Shown: piece by piece, positions 1 through 7,499 of the stretch
Layout: each line of letters opens with the position of its first letter
Position numbering within the stretch: position 1 is the first letter of the stretch
Assembly: GCA_910579155.1 (NCBI GenBank)
Contig: CAJTTS010000007.1
Span: forward strand, 18,003 to 82,002
Reading direction: 5' to 3'
DNA length: 64,000 nucleotides
Source: an uncultured Oscillospiraceae bacterium
Lineage (GTDB): Bacteria > Bacillota_A > Clostridia > Oscillospirales > Oscillospiraceae
Made by a program: the position numbers and the translations under genes
The notes under the pieces: generated by a model
What the model was told of the DNA's origin: nothing
Databases searched by the model: none
The model's input: only the letters and a program-made list of their open reading frames with translations

Positions 1-1044
1 GCACGCCCCCGTCATCCCCAGCACCAGCCCGAAGGCGGAGCTGAGCCGGTCCACCAGGGTGCAGGGCGGGCCGCTGCCCAGGGCGCAGGACAGCGCCGCC
101 ACCAGCTTATAGGCCAGGTAGTGAACCGCCAGCCGCAGCAGCGGCGCCAGGCATATCCCCAAAATCGTCACCATGCCGAACACCCCCACCGTCCCCCGGA
201 GCACCCCCGCCGAGGCCAGCACCGTCTCCGCCGCGTCGGACAGGATGCCCCCTACCACCGGGACCGCCCCGGAGATGGCGAATTTCGCCGCCTTCACCGC
301 CGCGGCGTCCGCCGTCCCCGCCACCACGCCGCTGGCCGTCAGGTAACTGACAAAGGCGATCATCAGGATGGTGATGAGGGTGGTCACCGCCCACTTCAGC
401 AGGTCCGCCATCCGCTTCAGCTCCTCCCTTCCCAGCGCCGCCTGGGCCACCGACGCGGCGATATAGCCGTACAGCAGCGGCACCAGAAAGCCGTTGATGA
501 GGTCGATAAGCAGGTTGGAGAACAGCGCTGCCGCCATCTGCCTCGCCGCCGCCCCTGTCACCGCCCCCGTGGCCGCCGTCACCGCCGCCACGATGGGCAG
601 CAGCACATTGGCAAAGGAGGCCATCCTCCCGATGGCCCCCGTTCCCAGGCCCAGCAGGGAGTTCACGTCCGCCACCGCCACCGCCGTCACCGCCAGCGTC
701 CCGGCCAGGGAGGCGGCCTTTATCCCGCTCTTGCCCGCCTCCTCTCCCACCGACTCCGCCAGGGAGCAGAACAGCAGGATCACCAACAGCAGCGCCCCCG
801 ACCTGGCCGCAGTGCGCACCGCGCCGCTCAGCTCCCGGGTGCCCGTGTCCAGCAGGGCTTCCAGCCCCTCATCCAGGCTCGCGCCGTACTCCGCCGCCCC
901 GCCGTTTTGCTCCGCCGCGTGCCGCAGCCCGTCCATCTCCACCAGCTCCTCCTGCCTCCGAAGGGCTTCCTCCCCGGTGAGGGCCCGGACGGGCACAAGC
1001 AGGGCGGGCAGGAGCAGGAGGGCCAGAATCCATCCTTTTCTCAT
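1..1044 (-). CDS. spoIIIAE: Stage III sporulation protein AE (partial, C-terminus outside window)
   Basis: Multispanning membrane protein of the SpoIIIA-SpoIIQ feeding channel that joins mother cell and forespore during engulfment. The frame is open from an ATG at 1044 to the window edge (348 codons); family members run to about 390 residues, so the C-terminal end is missing. The N-terminus is a signal-like segment (MRKGWILALLLLPALLVPV), followed by several Ala/Gly/Val/Leu-rich membrane segments. It starts 14 bases after the spoIIIAD stop, in the standard AA-AB-AC-AD-AE order. Identification rests on operon position and membrane topology. Confidence 0.9.
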   Translation of the reverse strand, partial: MRKGWILALLLLPALLVPVRALTGEEALRRQEELVEMDGLRHAAEQNGGAAEYGASLDEGLEALLDTGTRELSGAVRTAARSGALLLVILLFCSLAESVGEEAGKSGIKAASLAGTLAVTAVAVADVNSLLGLGTGAIGRMASFANVLLPIVAAVTAATGAVTGAAARQMAAALFSNLLIDLINGFLVPLLYGYIAASVAQAALGREELKRMADLLKWAVTTLITILMIAFVSYLTASGVVAGTADAAAVKAAKFAISGAVPVVGGILSDAAETVLASAGVLRGTVGVFGMVTILGICLAPLLRLAVHYLAYKLVAALSCALGSGPPCTLVDRLSSAFGLVLGMTGAC

Positions 1045-1058
1045 GGTCCGCCCCCTAC

Positions 1059-1445
1059 TCAAAGCAGTTGGGTGAGCACGTCCAGCACCGCCGACATCAG
1101 GGGCAGGGTGGCCGACAGGGCCAGCGCTGTCCCCGCCAGCTCCACCGCCGAGGCAAGCCCCCCCTCCTGGGCGTCCTTGCAGAAGTCCGCCGCCAGACGG
1201 GTGACGATGGCGATGCCCGCCGTCTTCATCACCGGCTCCACCACCTGGGCGGACAGCCCCCCGGTCAGGGCCAGCTTGTCCACCAGCTCCATCACAGCGG
1301 TAAGCGCCCCGGAGCAGTACAGCACGATGAGCGCGCACGCCCCGATCCCCAGGACCAGGGCGATCTCCGGCGACTGGCGGCGCACCACCACGGCGCACAG
1401 TGCCGCCGTCACCGCCGCCGCCGCGATTTTGACCACGCCGCTCAT
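1059..1445 (-). CDS. spoIIIAD: Stage III sporulation protein AD
   Basis: Small integral membrane component of the SpoIIIA channel complex, required for SigmaG activity in the forespore. The 128 residues are almost entirely hydrophobic, with about four membrane segments, matching the family length (about 130). Its ATG overlaps the spoIIIAC stop (ATGA at 1442-1445), so the two are translationally coupled. Order and sizes of the neighbours leave little doubt. Confidence 0.93.
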   Translation of the reverse strand: MSGVVKIAAAAVTAALCAVVVRRQSPEIALVLGIGACALIVLYCSGALTAVMELVDKLALTGGLSAQVVEPVMKTAGIAIVTRLAADFCKDAQEGGLASAVELAGTALALSATLPLMSAVLDVLTQLL

Positions 1446-1639
1446 AACCCGAACAGGTCCTTCACCAGAGTGAACAGGTCGTTAATCTGCTGCACTACGA
1501 TCATCAGCACCACCACCAGCGCCACCAGGGTGGTCATGGTGGCCATCTCGTCCCGGCCCGACCGGGTGAGCACCTGGTTGAGCACCGACACCAGAATGCC
1601 GATGGCGGCGATTTTAAAAATCAGGTCCACGTCCATCAT
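1442..1639 (-). CDS. spoIIIAC: Stage III sporulation protein AC
   Basis: A 65-residue protein with two membrane helices, the usual size for SpoIIIAC. It starts MMDVDLIFKIAAIGILVSVL and has the polar stretch LTRSGRDEM between the helices, characteristic of the family. It sits 16 bases downstream of spoIIIAB and overlaps spoIIIAD by four bases. Role: membrane component of the mother cell-forespore channel made under SigmaE control. Confidence 0.93.
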   Translation of the reverse strand: MMDVDLIFKIAAIGILVSVLNQVLTRSGRDEMATMTTLVALVVVLMIVVQQINDLFTLVKDLFGL

Positions 1640-1655
1640 CCGTCCTCCTATGTAA

Positions 1656-2168
1656 TCAAATCAGCAGGATGGCCACAAACAGCCCCGCCGCCATCCCCAG
1701 CACGCCGTACACCCGGCCCAGGCGGCGGCGGTCGTCCGCCGCGTCCCCCTGGAGGGAGCGCAGTCCCGCCGCCGTGTCCTCCAGCGCCAGACGCTGGCTG
1801 TCTCCGTCGTACCGGCCCAGTACCGGCCCCAGGCGTTCCAGCAGGACCCTATCCTCCGCCGCCAGGCGCAGGGGCGCGGCGGACAGCGCGGTATTCCAAA
1901 TCTGTTGAAAGGGTTGTCCGTCCGGTTCCCGTGCCCCGCGGGCGCACCGGCTGAAAAAATCCGCCGCCGTGCCGCGGGCCGCTTTCGCCGCCGTGTCCAG
2001 CGCCTGGGGCAGCGGGGCCAGCCGCCAGCCCAGCTCCCGCTGGAGGGCATCCAGCCCCGCCGCCAGCCCGCCCAGGTCCCGCACCCGCCCGTCCAGGCGG
2101 GCCACTCCGGCTAACCCCAGCGCCCCGCACCCGGCAATCACCAGGACGGCTCCCAGCATACGCATCAT
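1656..2168 (-). CDS. spoIIIAB: Stage III sporulation protein AB
   Basis: A 170-residue membrane-anchored SpoIIIA component: one N-terminal membrane segment (MMRMLGAVLVIAGCGALGLA), a soluble alpha-helical domain with the recurring RLDGRVRDLGGLAAGLDALQ-type helix, and a C-terminal membrane segment (LGMAAGLFVAILLI). The start was set at 2168 because that ATG overlaps the spoIIIAA stop (2165-2168); a longer open frame upstream runs inside spoIIIAA and lacks family character. Family members are about 170 residues. Confidence 0.92.
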   Translation of the reverse strand: MMRMLGAVLVIAGCGALGLAGVARLDGRVRDLGGLAAGLDALQRELGWRLAPLPQALDTAAKAARGTAADFFSRCARGAREPDGQPFQQIWNTALSAAPLRLAAEDRVLLERLGPVLGRYDGDSQRLALEDTAAGLRSLQGDAADDRRRLGRVYGVLGMAAGLFVAILLI

Positions 2169-3067
2169 GATAAGACCTCCACCCGCATGGTCCGCGCGCC
2201 GCCCCGGCGCTCCACCTCCACCAGCCGCCGGAACACTCCCAACCCCAGCAGCTCCCGAAGGGCGGGACGGCGGGCCAAATCGTCCCGCCCCGTCCCGTGG
2301 GCGGTGGCCACCAGGGCCACGCCGCACCCCGACGCCTCGGCAACCGCACGCACGTCCTCAAGGCAGGCCAGCTCGTCCACCGCCGCCACCTGGGGGTTCA
2401 TCCCCCGGATGAGGATGGACAGGCCCTCCGCCTTGGCGCAGCCGTCCAGCACGTCGGTGTGGCGGCCTATGTAGAGCTGGGGTTCCCCCCGCCACAGCGC
2501 CGCGATCTCCCCCCGCTCGTCGGCCACCGCCACCCGGCGGGGCGGACAGCCCTCCCCGTCGGACAGCGCCCGGACCAGGTCCCGCAGGAGGGTGGTCTTC
2601 CCCGCCCCCGGCGGGGCCAGGATGAGGGTGTTCAAAAACCGCCCGTTCTCCAACAGTTGGGGCAGCACGGGCCCCGCCAGCCCCCTCACCGGCCTTGCCA
2701 CCCGGACGGACAGGGAGGACAGCTCCCGGAGGGTGACGATGCGCCCGTCCTTCTTCACCACCGTGCCGCACAGCCCCACCCGGTGGCCGCCCCGCAGGGT
2801 GACGAAGCCTTGGCACACCTTGTCCAGCGCCGTATGGGCGGAGGACTGGGTGGCGTTCTCCAGCGCCTGCCGCAGCTCCTCCTCGCCCACGGGCGGGCCG
2901 TCCGTCTCCGCCTCCCCTTCGGACAGAAGGGCCGTCAGGGGGAAGCCCCGGCGGAGGCGCAGCTCCTCCAGCTCTTCCAGCCTGTCCACCCCCAGGGTGC
3001 GCAGGCCCGCCCGCAGCGGGCCGGGCAGTACCGACGCCGCCTGCTCCCAGGGTCTTCTTTCGTCCAT
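2165..3067 (-). CDS. spoIIIAA: Stage III sporulation protein AA, secretion-type ATPase
   Basis: Cytoplasmic P-loop ATPase of the type II/IV secretion superfamily that energises the SpoIIIA complex. About 300 residues. The Walker A motif APPGAGKTTLLRDL and a Walker B-like region (VAAVDELACLEDV) are visible, with the GGHRVGLCGTVV segment before them. The chosen ATG (3067) has a GAGGTGGTG ribosome site 6-8 bases upstream; an in-frame start 60 bases earlier would lie inside the SigmaE-like promoter. First gene of the spoIIIA operon, coupled to spoIIIAB by a 4-base overlap. Confidence 0.94.
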   Translation of the reverse strand: MDERRPWEQAASVLPGPLRAGLRTLGVDRLEELEELRLRRGFPLTALLSEGEAETDGPPVGEEELRQALENATQSSAHTALDKVCQGFVTLRGGHRVGLCGTVVKKDGRIVTLRELSSLSVRVARPVRGLAGPVLPQLLENGRFLNTLILAPPGAGKTTLLRDLVRALSDGEGCPPRRVAVADERGEIAALWRGEPQLYIGRHTDVLDGCAKAEGLSILIRGMNPQVAAVDELACLEDVRAVAEASGCGVALVATAHGTGRDDLARRPALRELLGLGVFRRLVEVERRGGARTMRVEVLS

Positions 3068-3095
3068 TCGGTTCACCACCTCACGTCTTGTCCCA

Positions 3096-3124
3096 AGCAT
3101 ATGAGGGCGTGTCCCATAATATTC
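3096..3124 (-). promoter_or_regulatory. SigmaE-like promoter of the spoIIIA operon
   Basis: Read on the minus strand: a -35-like GAATATT (3118-3124), a 14-base spacer, and a -10-like CATATGCT (3096-3103). The -35 fits the known SigmaE pattern KMATATT exactly and the -10 fits CATACA-T partly. It lies about 30 bases before the spoIIIAA start, as expected for a mother-cell operon. Confidence 0.6.
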
Positions 3125-3138
3125 CAACAGCCTCCTTT

Positions 3139-3160
3139 ACAAGTTTGATACAACTTCTTG
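3139..3160 (+). promoter_or_regulatory. Putative OmpR-family response-regulator box (site 1)
   Basis: The 22-bp stretch consists of two 11-bp units beginning ACAA(G/C)TT at 3139 and 3150, the tandem spacing used by PhoB/OmpR-type regulators. It abuts the -35 of the promoter at 3161-3190. A copy matching at 19 of 22 positions lies at 6310-6331 upstream of the C39 peptidase gene. Inference: autoregulatory site of the adjacent two-component system. Confidence 0.55.
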
Positions 3161-3190
3161 CTGACATGGACGCTTCGGGAATGCTATAAT
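3161..3190 (+). promoter_or_regulatory. Promoter of the first two-component operon
   Basis: CTGACA (3161-3166), an 18-base spacer, and a perfect TATAAT (3185-3190), about 25 bases before the regulator start codon. The -35 directly follows the tandem box at 3139-3160, an arrangement typical of activator-dependent promoters. Confidence 0.7.
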
Positions 3191-3215
3191 GAAAAAAAAC
3201 AATGGGGGGATTTCC

Positions 3216-3875
3216 ATGGCCCACATTTTAATTGTGGAGGACGAGGAGAACATCGCCCGGATGATCGAAGCCACCCTCACCCTGGGCAGCCACACCAGCC
3301 AATGGTGCCCTGACGGGGCCCAGGCGGTGGAGCAGATCGAAAACGGCCAGTTCGGGCTGGTGCTGCTGGACGTGATGCTCCCCGGGCTGGACGGCTTTGC
3401 CGTTATGGACAGGCTCCAGGGGCAGGACGTGCCCGTCATCTTCCTGTCCGCCATGCAGCAGGTGGAGGACAAGGTGCGGGGGCTGCGGCTGGGGGCGGAG
3501 GACTACATCTCCAAGCCCTTCGAGCCGCTGGAACTGCTGGCCCGCATCGAGGTGGTGCTCCGCCGCCGGGGCCGGGGGACGGACGTATTGGAGTACGGAG
3601 ACGTCCGGCAGGAGCTGGACAGCCACACCGTCACCCTCCGGGGGGAGCCGGTGCCCCTGTCCCCCAAGGAATTCGACCTGCTGCGGGTGTTTTTGCAGAA
3701 CCAGAACCTGGCCCTCAGCCGGGAAAAGCTGCTGAGCCTGGTGTGGGGCTATGAGTTTGCCGGGGAGAGCCGCACGGTGGATATCCATGTCCAGCGCCTG
3801 CGCCAGAAGCTGAGACTCAGCGGCCACCTGGTCACCCTGCCCCGCATCGGCTACCGGCTGGAGAAGCTGACATGA
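3216..3875 (+). CDS. OmpR-family response regulator (system 1)
   Basis: DNA-binding response regulator of 219 residues. The receiver domain shows the acidic pocket (VEDEEN), phospho-acceptor Asp52 in LVLLDVMLPG, and the Lys of YISKPFEP. The C-terminal winged helix ends with SRTVDIHVQRLRQKL and the family-typical RIGYRLE. The start at 3216 was chosen over an upstream in-frame ATG (3189) because GGGGGGA sits 5 bases before it and the receiver fold begins there. It overlaps the kinase gene by four bases (ATGA). A paralogous system lies at 27765-30621. Confidence 0.93.
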   Translation: MAHILIVEDEENIARMIEATLTLGSHTSQWCPDGAQAVEQIENGQFGLVLLDVMLPGLDGFAVMDRLQGQDVPVIFLSAMQQVEDKVRGLRLGAEDYISKPFEPLELLARIEVVLRRRGRGTDVLEYGDVRQELDSHTVTLRGEPVPLSPKEFDLLRVFLQNQNLALSREKLLSLVWGYEFAGESRTVDIHVQRLRQKLRLSGHLVTLPRIGYRLEKLT

Positions 3876-5347
3876 GGCTGTGGCAAAAAATTTTCCTGCC
3901 CACCCTGGCCCTGATGGTGCTATGCACCACCCTGGCCTCCGCCCTGCTGCTACGCTCCAGCCGGGACGCGCTGTGGGAGCGGGAGGGCCAGCGGGCGGTG
4001 ACCCAGCAGCAGTACCTGGCCGGGATGCTCCGGGCGGGAGTGGTCAGCTCCCGGCTCCAGCAGGGCATGGTGCAGCTCGGGGCCGAGGATACCCAGCACG
4101 CCGCCCGGCAGGTGCTGGGCCAGCAGACCCTGGACGACTACCTCACAGGGCTGGTCCTGCTGGACGACGGCGGACGGACCGTGTGGAGCCTCATGGACGC
4201 GTACCTTTGGGACCAGCTTCCCATCCCCCCGGAGGACGAACCGGACGCCACTGTCTACCGGCTCTGCCCCGGCGAACAGGAAGGGGAGTGGTTCCTGCTG
4301 TGCGCCATGCCGGTGACGCTGGAATCCCGTCCCTTCCGCCTGTGCGCCGCCTATTCCGTGGGCAGCCTCCAGCAGGCGCTGGACCGGGAGGCGGAACACG
4401 TCGTGGCTTTGTGCCTGGCCGTGAGCCTGGCAGGGGCGGCGGCGCTGCTGGCGCTGGTGTGGCTTCTGCTCCGGCCGCTGGCCGCGCTGGACGCCAGCGC
4501 CCGGCGGGTGGCGGGGGGACGGTACGACGAGCGGCTGGCCGTGCGGGGGCAGGACGAGTTGGCCGACCTGGCCCAAGACATGAACCGGATGGCCGCCGCC
4601 GTCCAGGAGCGGGTGGAGCAACTGGAACAGGTGGCGGAGGACCGGAAGTCCTTCATCGGCAACCTGGCCCACGAGATGAAAACGCCGCTGACCAGCATTC
4701 TGGGCTTCGCCGACCTGCTCCACCTTCAAAAGGATGTGCCCGACGCCCAGCGGGTGGAGTACGCCCGGGTGATCTCCGAGGAGGCCAAGCGGCTGAGATC
4801 CCTGTCGGGCAAGCTGCTGGAGCTCATCACCCTGGGCAGCGCCAACCTCCAGATGGAGCCCGCCTCCCTCCAGGAGGTGGCCGGAGAGGTGGCAGTGAGC
4901 CTTCGGCCCGTCATGGCCCAGAACAGGCTCACGCTGGACTGCGACTGCCCGGACCTGGCCCTGGACATGGACCGGGAGCTGTTCAAGTCCTTGCTGTACA
5001 ACCTGCTGGACAACGGCCGCAAGGCCAGCAAGCGGGGCGGGCGGCTGGTGCTGGCCGCCCGGGAGGTGGACGGCCAGGCGGAAATCCTGGTGCGAGACTT
5101 CGGCCAGGGCATCCCACGGGAGGAGCTGGACAAGGTGTGCCGGCCCTTCTACATGGTGGACAAGAGCCGCAGCCGAAAGGCGGGCGGCGCGGGGCTGGGG
5201 CTGGCCCTGTGCCGGGAGATCGTGTCCGTCCACGGTGGAACCATGGAGATGGACAGCCGCCTGGACGAGGGCACATTGGTCACCCTGCGCTTCCCCTTGA
5301 GCGCACAAACACCCCCGGAAGGAGGAGACGCCCATGCGGCACGTTAA
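3872..5347 (+). CDS. Sensor histidine kinase (system 1)
   Basis: Membrane histidine kinase of 491 residues. Order: membrane helix (about 8-27), extracytoplasmic sensor domain of about 150 residues, second helix (about 180-202), HAMP linker, HisKA with phospho-acceptor His267 in NLAHEMKTPLTS, and HATPase with the N-box NLLDNGRKA, DFGQGIP and GGAGLGLALC. The catalytic half closely resembles that of the second kinase in this window (both contain PFYMVDKSR and VHGGTME), so the pair is paralogous while the sensor domains differ. It overlaps the next gene by 14 bases. The signal sensed is unknown; cell-envelope stress is a guess from neighbouring peptidase genes. Confidence 0.93.
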   Translation: MRLWQKIFLPTLALMVLCTTLASALLLRSSRDALWEREGQRAVTQQQYLAGMLRAGVVSSRLQQGMVQLGAEDTQHAARQVLGQQTLDDYLTGLVLLDDGGRTVWSLMDAYLWDQLPIPPEDEPDATVYRLCPGEQEGEWFLLCAMPVTLESRPFRLCAAYSVGSLQQALDREAEHVVALCLAVSLAGAAALLALVWLLLRPLAALDASARRVAGGRYDERLAVRGQDELADLAQDMNRMAAAVQERVEQLEQVAEDRKSFIGNLAHEMKTPLTSILGFADLLHLQKDVPDAQRVEYARVISEEAKRLRSLSGKLLELITLGSANLQMEPASLQEVAGEVAVSLRPVMAQNRLTLDCDCPDLALDMDRELFKSLLYNLLDNGRKASKRGGRLVLAAREVDGQAEILVRDFGQGIPREELDKVCRPFYMVDKSRSRKAGGAGLGLALCREIVSVHGGTMEMDSRLDEGTLVTLRFPLSAQTPPEGGDAHAAR

Positions 5348-6302
5348 ATTCATCCTGTCCTCCCTGGCCATCCTGCTGGCGGGGGCCATGGCGGCGGGGC
5401 TGGCCGCCCGCTCGGTGACCGCCCCACGGGCCGGGGAGGTGGTTTCCGCCGGAACGGTTCCCATCCCCTCCGTTCTGGGGCGGACCGCAGAGGAGGTGCT
5501 GTTCTACCCCTGGTCCCTGTACGACATGCAGACCCTGGTCCCCCTGCCGGAGCAGGTGCAGAGCTCCATCGCATTCGACATCGGCCACTCGTATCAGGAC
5601 GCCACGATGTCCTCCATTGCCGCCATGGACGCGCTGGGGGCGGACTACGACCTCGACCTGCTGCTGAAAGACCTGACATGGAACCAGAGCGAGCTGAAAA
5701 CCGCCGACATGGTATTTTTGAAGGACTTTCCCGCCGTCTTGGACGACGGCGCCCCTGTGCTTCTCAGCTACGCCCTGAGTTTTTCCGGCCCTCTGTCCAT
5801 GAGCTGGCTCATGACGCCCCGGGAGGCGGCGGAGATTTCCGAGGAGCAGCGGCAGGCGGCGCTGGACAAGGTGAGGGACGACCTGACGGGGATGCTATGG
5901 TATCTTCTTTATCCGCACCGGGACTATACCACCGATATGGTCGCCTTTCTACAGGGCTTCGACCATCAGTTCCAGGCCTTGAACCTGAAGTTCCTTCACG
6001 AGCGGCTGGAAATTATGATCGTCCAGGTGTATGACAACATGATTTTCAGCTATCAGCAGGAGACCATTGTGATAGACTCCCCCGATGGCGTGATCCAAGA
6101 GTTTAAAATGGAACTGCCGTCCGAGGCTCCCCCGCAGGAGGAACTGCTGGAATCAGTGAACAATAGCGGCGGCGCCTCCATCCAGCTTGTCTCCGCCCCC
6201 AGCCAGATCATCGTCCTGTTCACCAGCAACACCGGCACCATGCTGGGCGTATATTACGATATCCAATTGGAGCGCTATAGCGGGCTGGGCGTCAGCGAGT
6301 GA
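5334..6302 (+). CDS. Membrane-anchored extracytoplasmic protein, third gene of two-component triad 1
   Basis: A 322-residue protein not assigned to a named family. An N-terminal hydrophobic segment (about 5-27) acts as signal or anchor; the rest is a soluble, acidic extracytoplasmic domain without Cys or obvious catalytic motifs. Its start lies inside the kinase gene with GGAAGGAGG just upstream, so it is co-expressed with the kinase. An equivalent gene with weak or no sequence resemblance follows the second kinase (29821-30621). By analogy with accessory sensors such as YycH/YycI it may modulate the kinase, but this is inference from gene order. Confidence 0.75.
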   Translation: MRHVKFILSSLAILLAGAMAAGLAARSVTAPRAGEVVSAGTVPIPSVLGRTAEEVLFYPWSLYDMQTLVPLPEQVQSSIAFDIGHSYQDATMSSIAAMDALGADYDLDLLLKDLTWNQSELKTADMVFLKDFPAVLDDGAPVLLSYALSFSGPLSMSWLMTPREAAEISEEQRQAALDKVRDDLTGMLWYLLYPHRDYTTDMVAFLQGFDHQFQALNLKFLHERLEIMIVQVYDNMIFSYQQETIVIDSPDGVIQEFKMELPSEAPPQEELLESVNNSGGASIQLVSAPSQIIVLFTSNTGTMLGVYYDIQLERYSGLGVSE

Positions 6303-6309
6303 CGATTTT

Positions 6310-6331
6310 ACAACTTTGATACATCTCCTTG
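6310..6331 (+). promoter_or_regulatory. Putative OmpR-family response-regulator box (site 2)
   Basis: Matches the site at 3139-3160 in 19 of 22 positions, keeping the 11-bp tandem ACA-repeat register. It lies upstream of the C39-like peptidase gene and 6 bases before a weak -35/-10 pair (TTGTGC 6338-6343, TAGGAT 6361-6366, 17-base spacer), as expected for a promoter that needs an activator. Confidence 0.5.
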
Positions 6332-6342
6332 GTGACTTTGTG

Positions 6343-6400
6343 CCCCCTTTTGTCGGAAAATAGGATCAACACCTGAATTTCCGTCAAAAGGGGGACTTTT
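6343..6400 (+). promoter_or_regulatory. Hairpin covering the ribosome site of the C39-like peptidase gene
   Basis: Two 17-base arms (6343-6359 and 6378-6394) are inverted repeats with a single mismatch and an 18-base loop. The right arm contains AAAAGGGGG, the only ribosome-binding site for the ATG at 6402, and is followed by ACTTTTT. The structure could act as an intrinsic terminator for the two-component operon, as a block on translation of the peptidase, or both. Confidence 0.6.
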
Positions 6401-6401
6401 T

Positions 6402-7172
6402 ATGCCAAACGGAACCATCATCGCGCTGCCCGCCGAACCCCGGCGCAGACCCCGGAAAAGCGCCCGCCGCGCCGCCCGCCGGAGGGTCCGCCTGCTGCAA
6501 ATCACGCTGGCGCTGGCGGCGGCGCTGGCCGCCGTGACGGCGTGGATCAACAGGCCCTGGGACGGCGCCCATACCGCGTATCAGGCGGTGGAACTGGTCT
6601 ACCAGAACCCGGAGCTGCCCAACGGCTGCGAAATCACCAGCCTGTCCATGGCGCTGGGCGCGGCGGGGTACCCGGCGGACAAGCTGACGCTGTACCGGGA
6701 CTATCTGCCCAAGGGGGATTTCTCCTATGACGGGGCGCTGTGCTACGGGCCAAACCCGGAGAAGTGGTACGTGGGCGACGCCGCCGATCTGAAGGGCGGC
6801 TTTTACTGCTTTGAAACCCCCATTATCCAGGCGGCCAACGGCTGGCTGGATGAGCGCGGGAGCGCCTCCCGCGCCCGGTCCGTCACCGGGCTCAGCCGGG
6901 AAACACTGAACCGCTACGCCGAGGACGGGGTTCCCCTGGTGGCGTGGGTGACGCTGGGCTATGCCCAGCCCCAATACAGCGAATTCTCCTGGACGCTGGA
7001 GGACGGGACGCAGTACCAGCCCTACAGCAATCTGCACTGTGTGGTGCTGGCCGGGACGCAGGACGGGCAATACCGGATCGCGGACCCCCTCAACGGCTTT
7101 GCCCTGGTGGAGAAAAACGTGTTCTGGGACAGCTTTTCCGCCATGGGCTGCCGGGCCGTGGTCATCGAATGA
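6402..7172 (+). CDS. Membrane-anchored C39-like cysteine peptidase
   Basis: A 256-residue protein. A cytoplasmic Arg-rich N-terminus (about 1-29) precedes one membrane helix (about 30-47), and the rest is an extracellular papain-fold domain of the Peptidase_C39_2 type. Likely catalytic residues are Cys76 in LPNGCEITSL, His212 in NLHCVVL and Asp228 in IADPLNG, in the family order. Substrate unknown; such proteins are often surface peptidases. It follows the first two-component triad, shares the 22-bp box with that operon's promoter and has its ribosome site in a hairpin, suggesting regulation by the upstream system. Confidence 0.85.
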   Translation: MPNGTIIALPAEPRRRPRKSARRAARRRVRLLQITLALAAALAAVTAWINRPWDGAHTAYQAVELVYQNPELPNGCEITSLSMALGAAGYPADKLTLYRDYLPKGDFSYDGALCYGPNPEKWYVGDAADLKGGFYCFETPIIQAANGWLDERGSASRARSVTGLSRETLNRYAEDGVPLVAWVTLGYAQPQYSEFSWTLEDGTQYQPYSNLHCVVLAGTQDGQYRIADPLNGFALVEKNVFWDSFSAMGCRAVVIE

Positions 7173-7190
7173 CGTATACAGCGGCGCAAA

Positions 7191-7225
7191 AAAGCCGCCT
7201 GCCGGGTCCTCCAGCGGGCGGCTTT
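7191..7225 (+). terminator. Weak intrinsic terminator after the C39-like peptidase gene
   Basis: Nine-base-pair stem AAAGCCGCC / GGCGGCTTT (7191-7199 with 7217-7225), 18 bases after the stop codon. The U-tract is short (CTTTCGTGTATT), so termination may be incomplete. Confidence 0.6.
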
Positions 7226-7308
7226 CGTGTATTCTGTTCGCTGGTCAAGGCGCGGCTGCCGCACTTCATTCCAGGCATAGGGTCCAGGAAACTGAACCGT
7301 TCCGAAGA

Positions 7309-7419
7309 GGCGCAGAACCCCCTCCTCCGCAGAGACAGTTCAGACCGGGTCGGGCAGAAACTTTCCCCTTTTTGCATCTCCTGTTCGAGTCGTCTCTGCG
7401 GAGGAGGGGGTTCTGCGCC
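7309..7419. repeat. Long perfect inverted repeat (28-bp arms) in a 327-bp intergenic region
   Basis: Arms 7309-7336 and 7392-7419 are perfectly complementary over 28 bp and flank a 55-base loop. The region 7173-7499 holds no convincing gene; besides the terminator at 7191-7225 and this repeat it has a small 7-bp hairpin at 7441-7459. The converging genes (peptidase +, dapL -) would both read into it. There is no U-tract at the arms, so it is not a standard terminator. Candidate miniature mobile repeat or structured 3' element. Confidence 0.7.
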
Positions 7420-7499
7420 CCCCACGTATCTGTCAACGCCTGTCCCCGACAGGGGGACACTGCTTCCCTCTTACGCACCGGGCACGGTTAACAGGCGCG

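Noticed and set aside
7309..7419. CRISPR or tRNA-like structure in the intergenic inverted repeat.
   Set aside because: Only one pair of arms, no regular repeats or spacers, and no cloverleaf.
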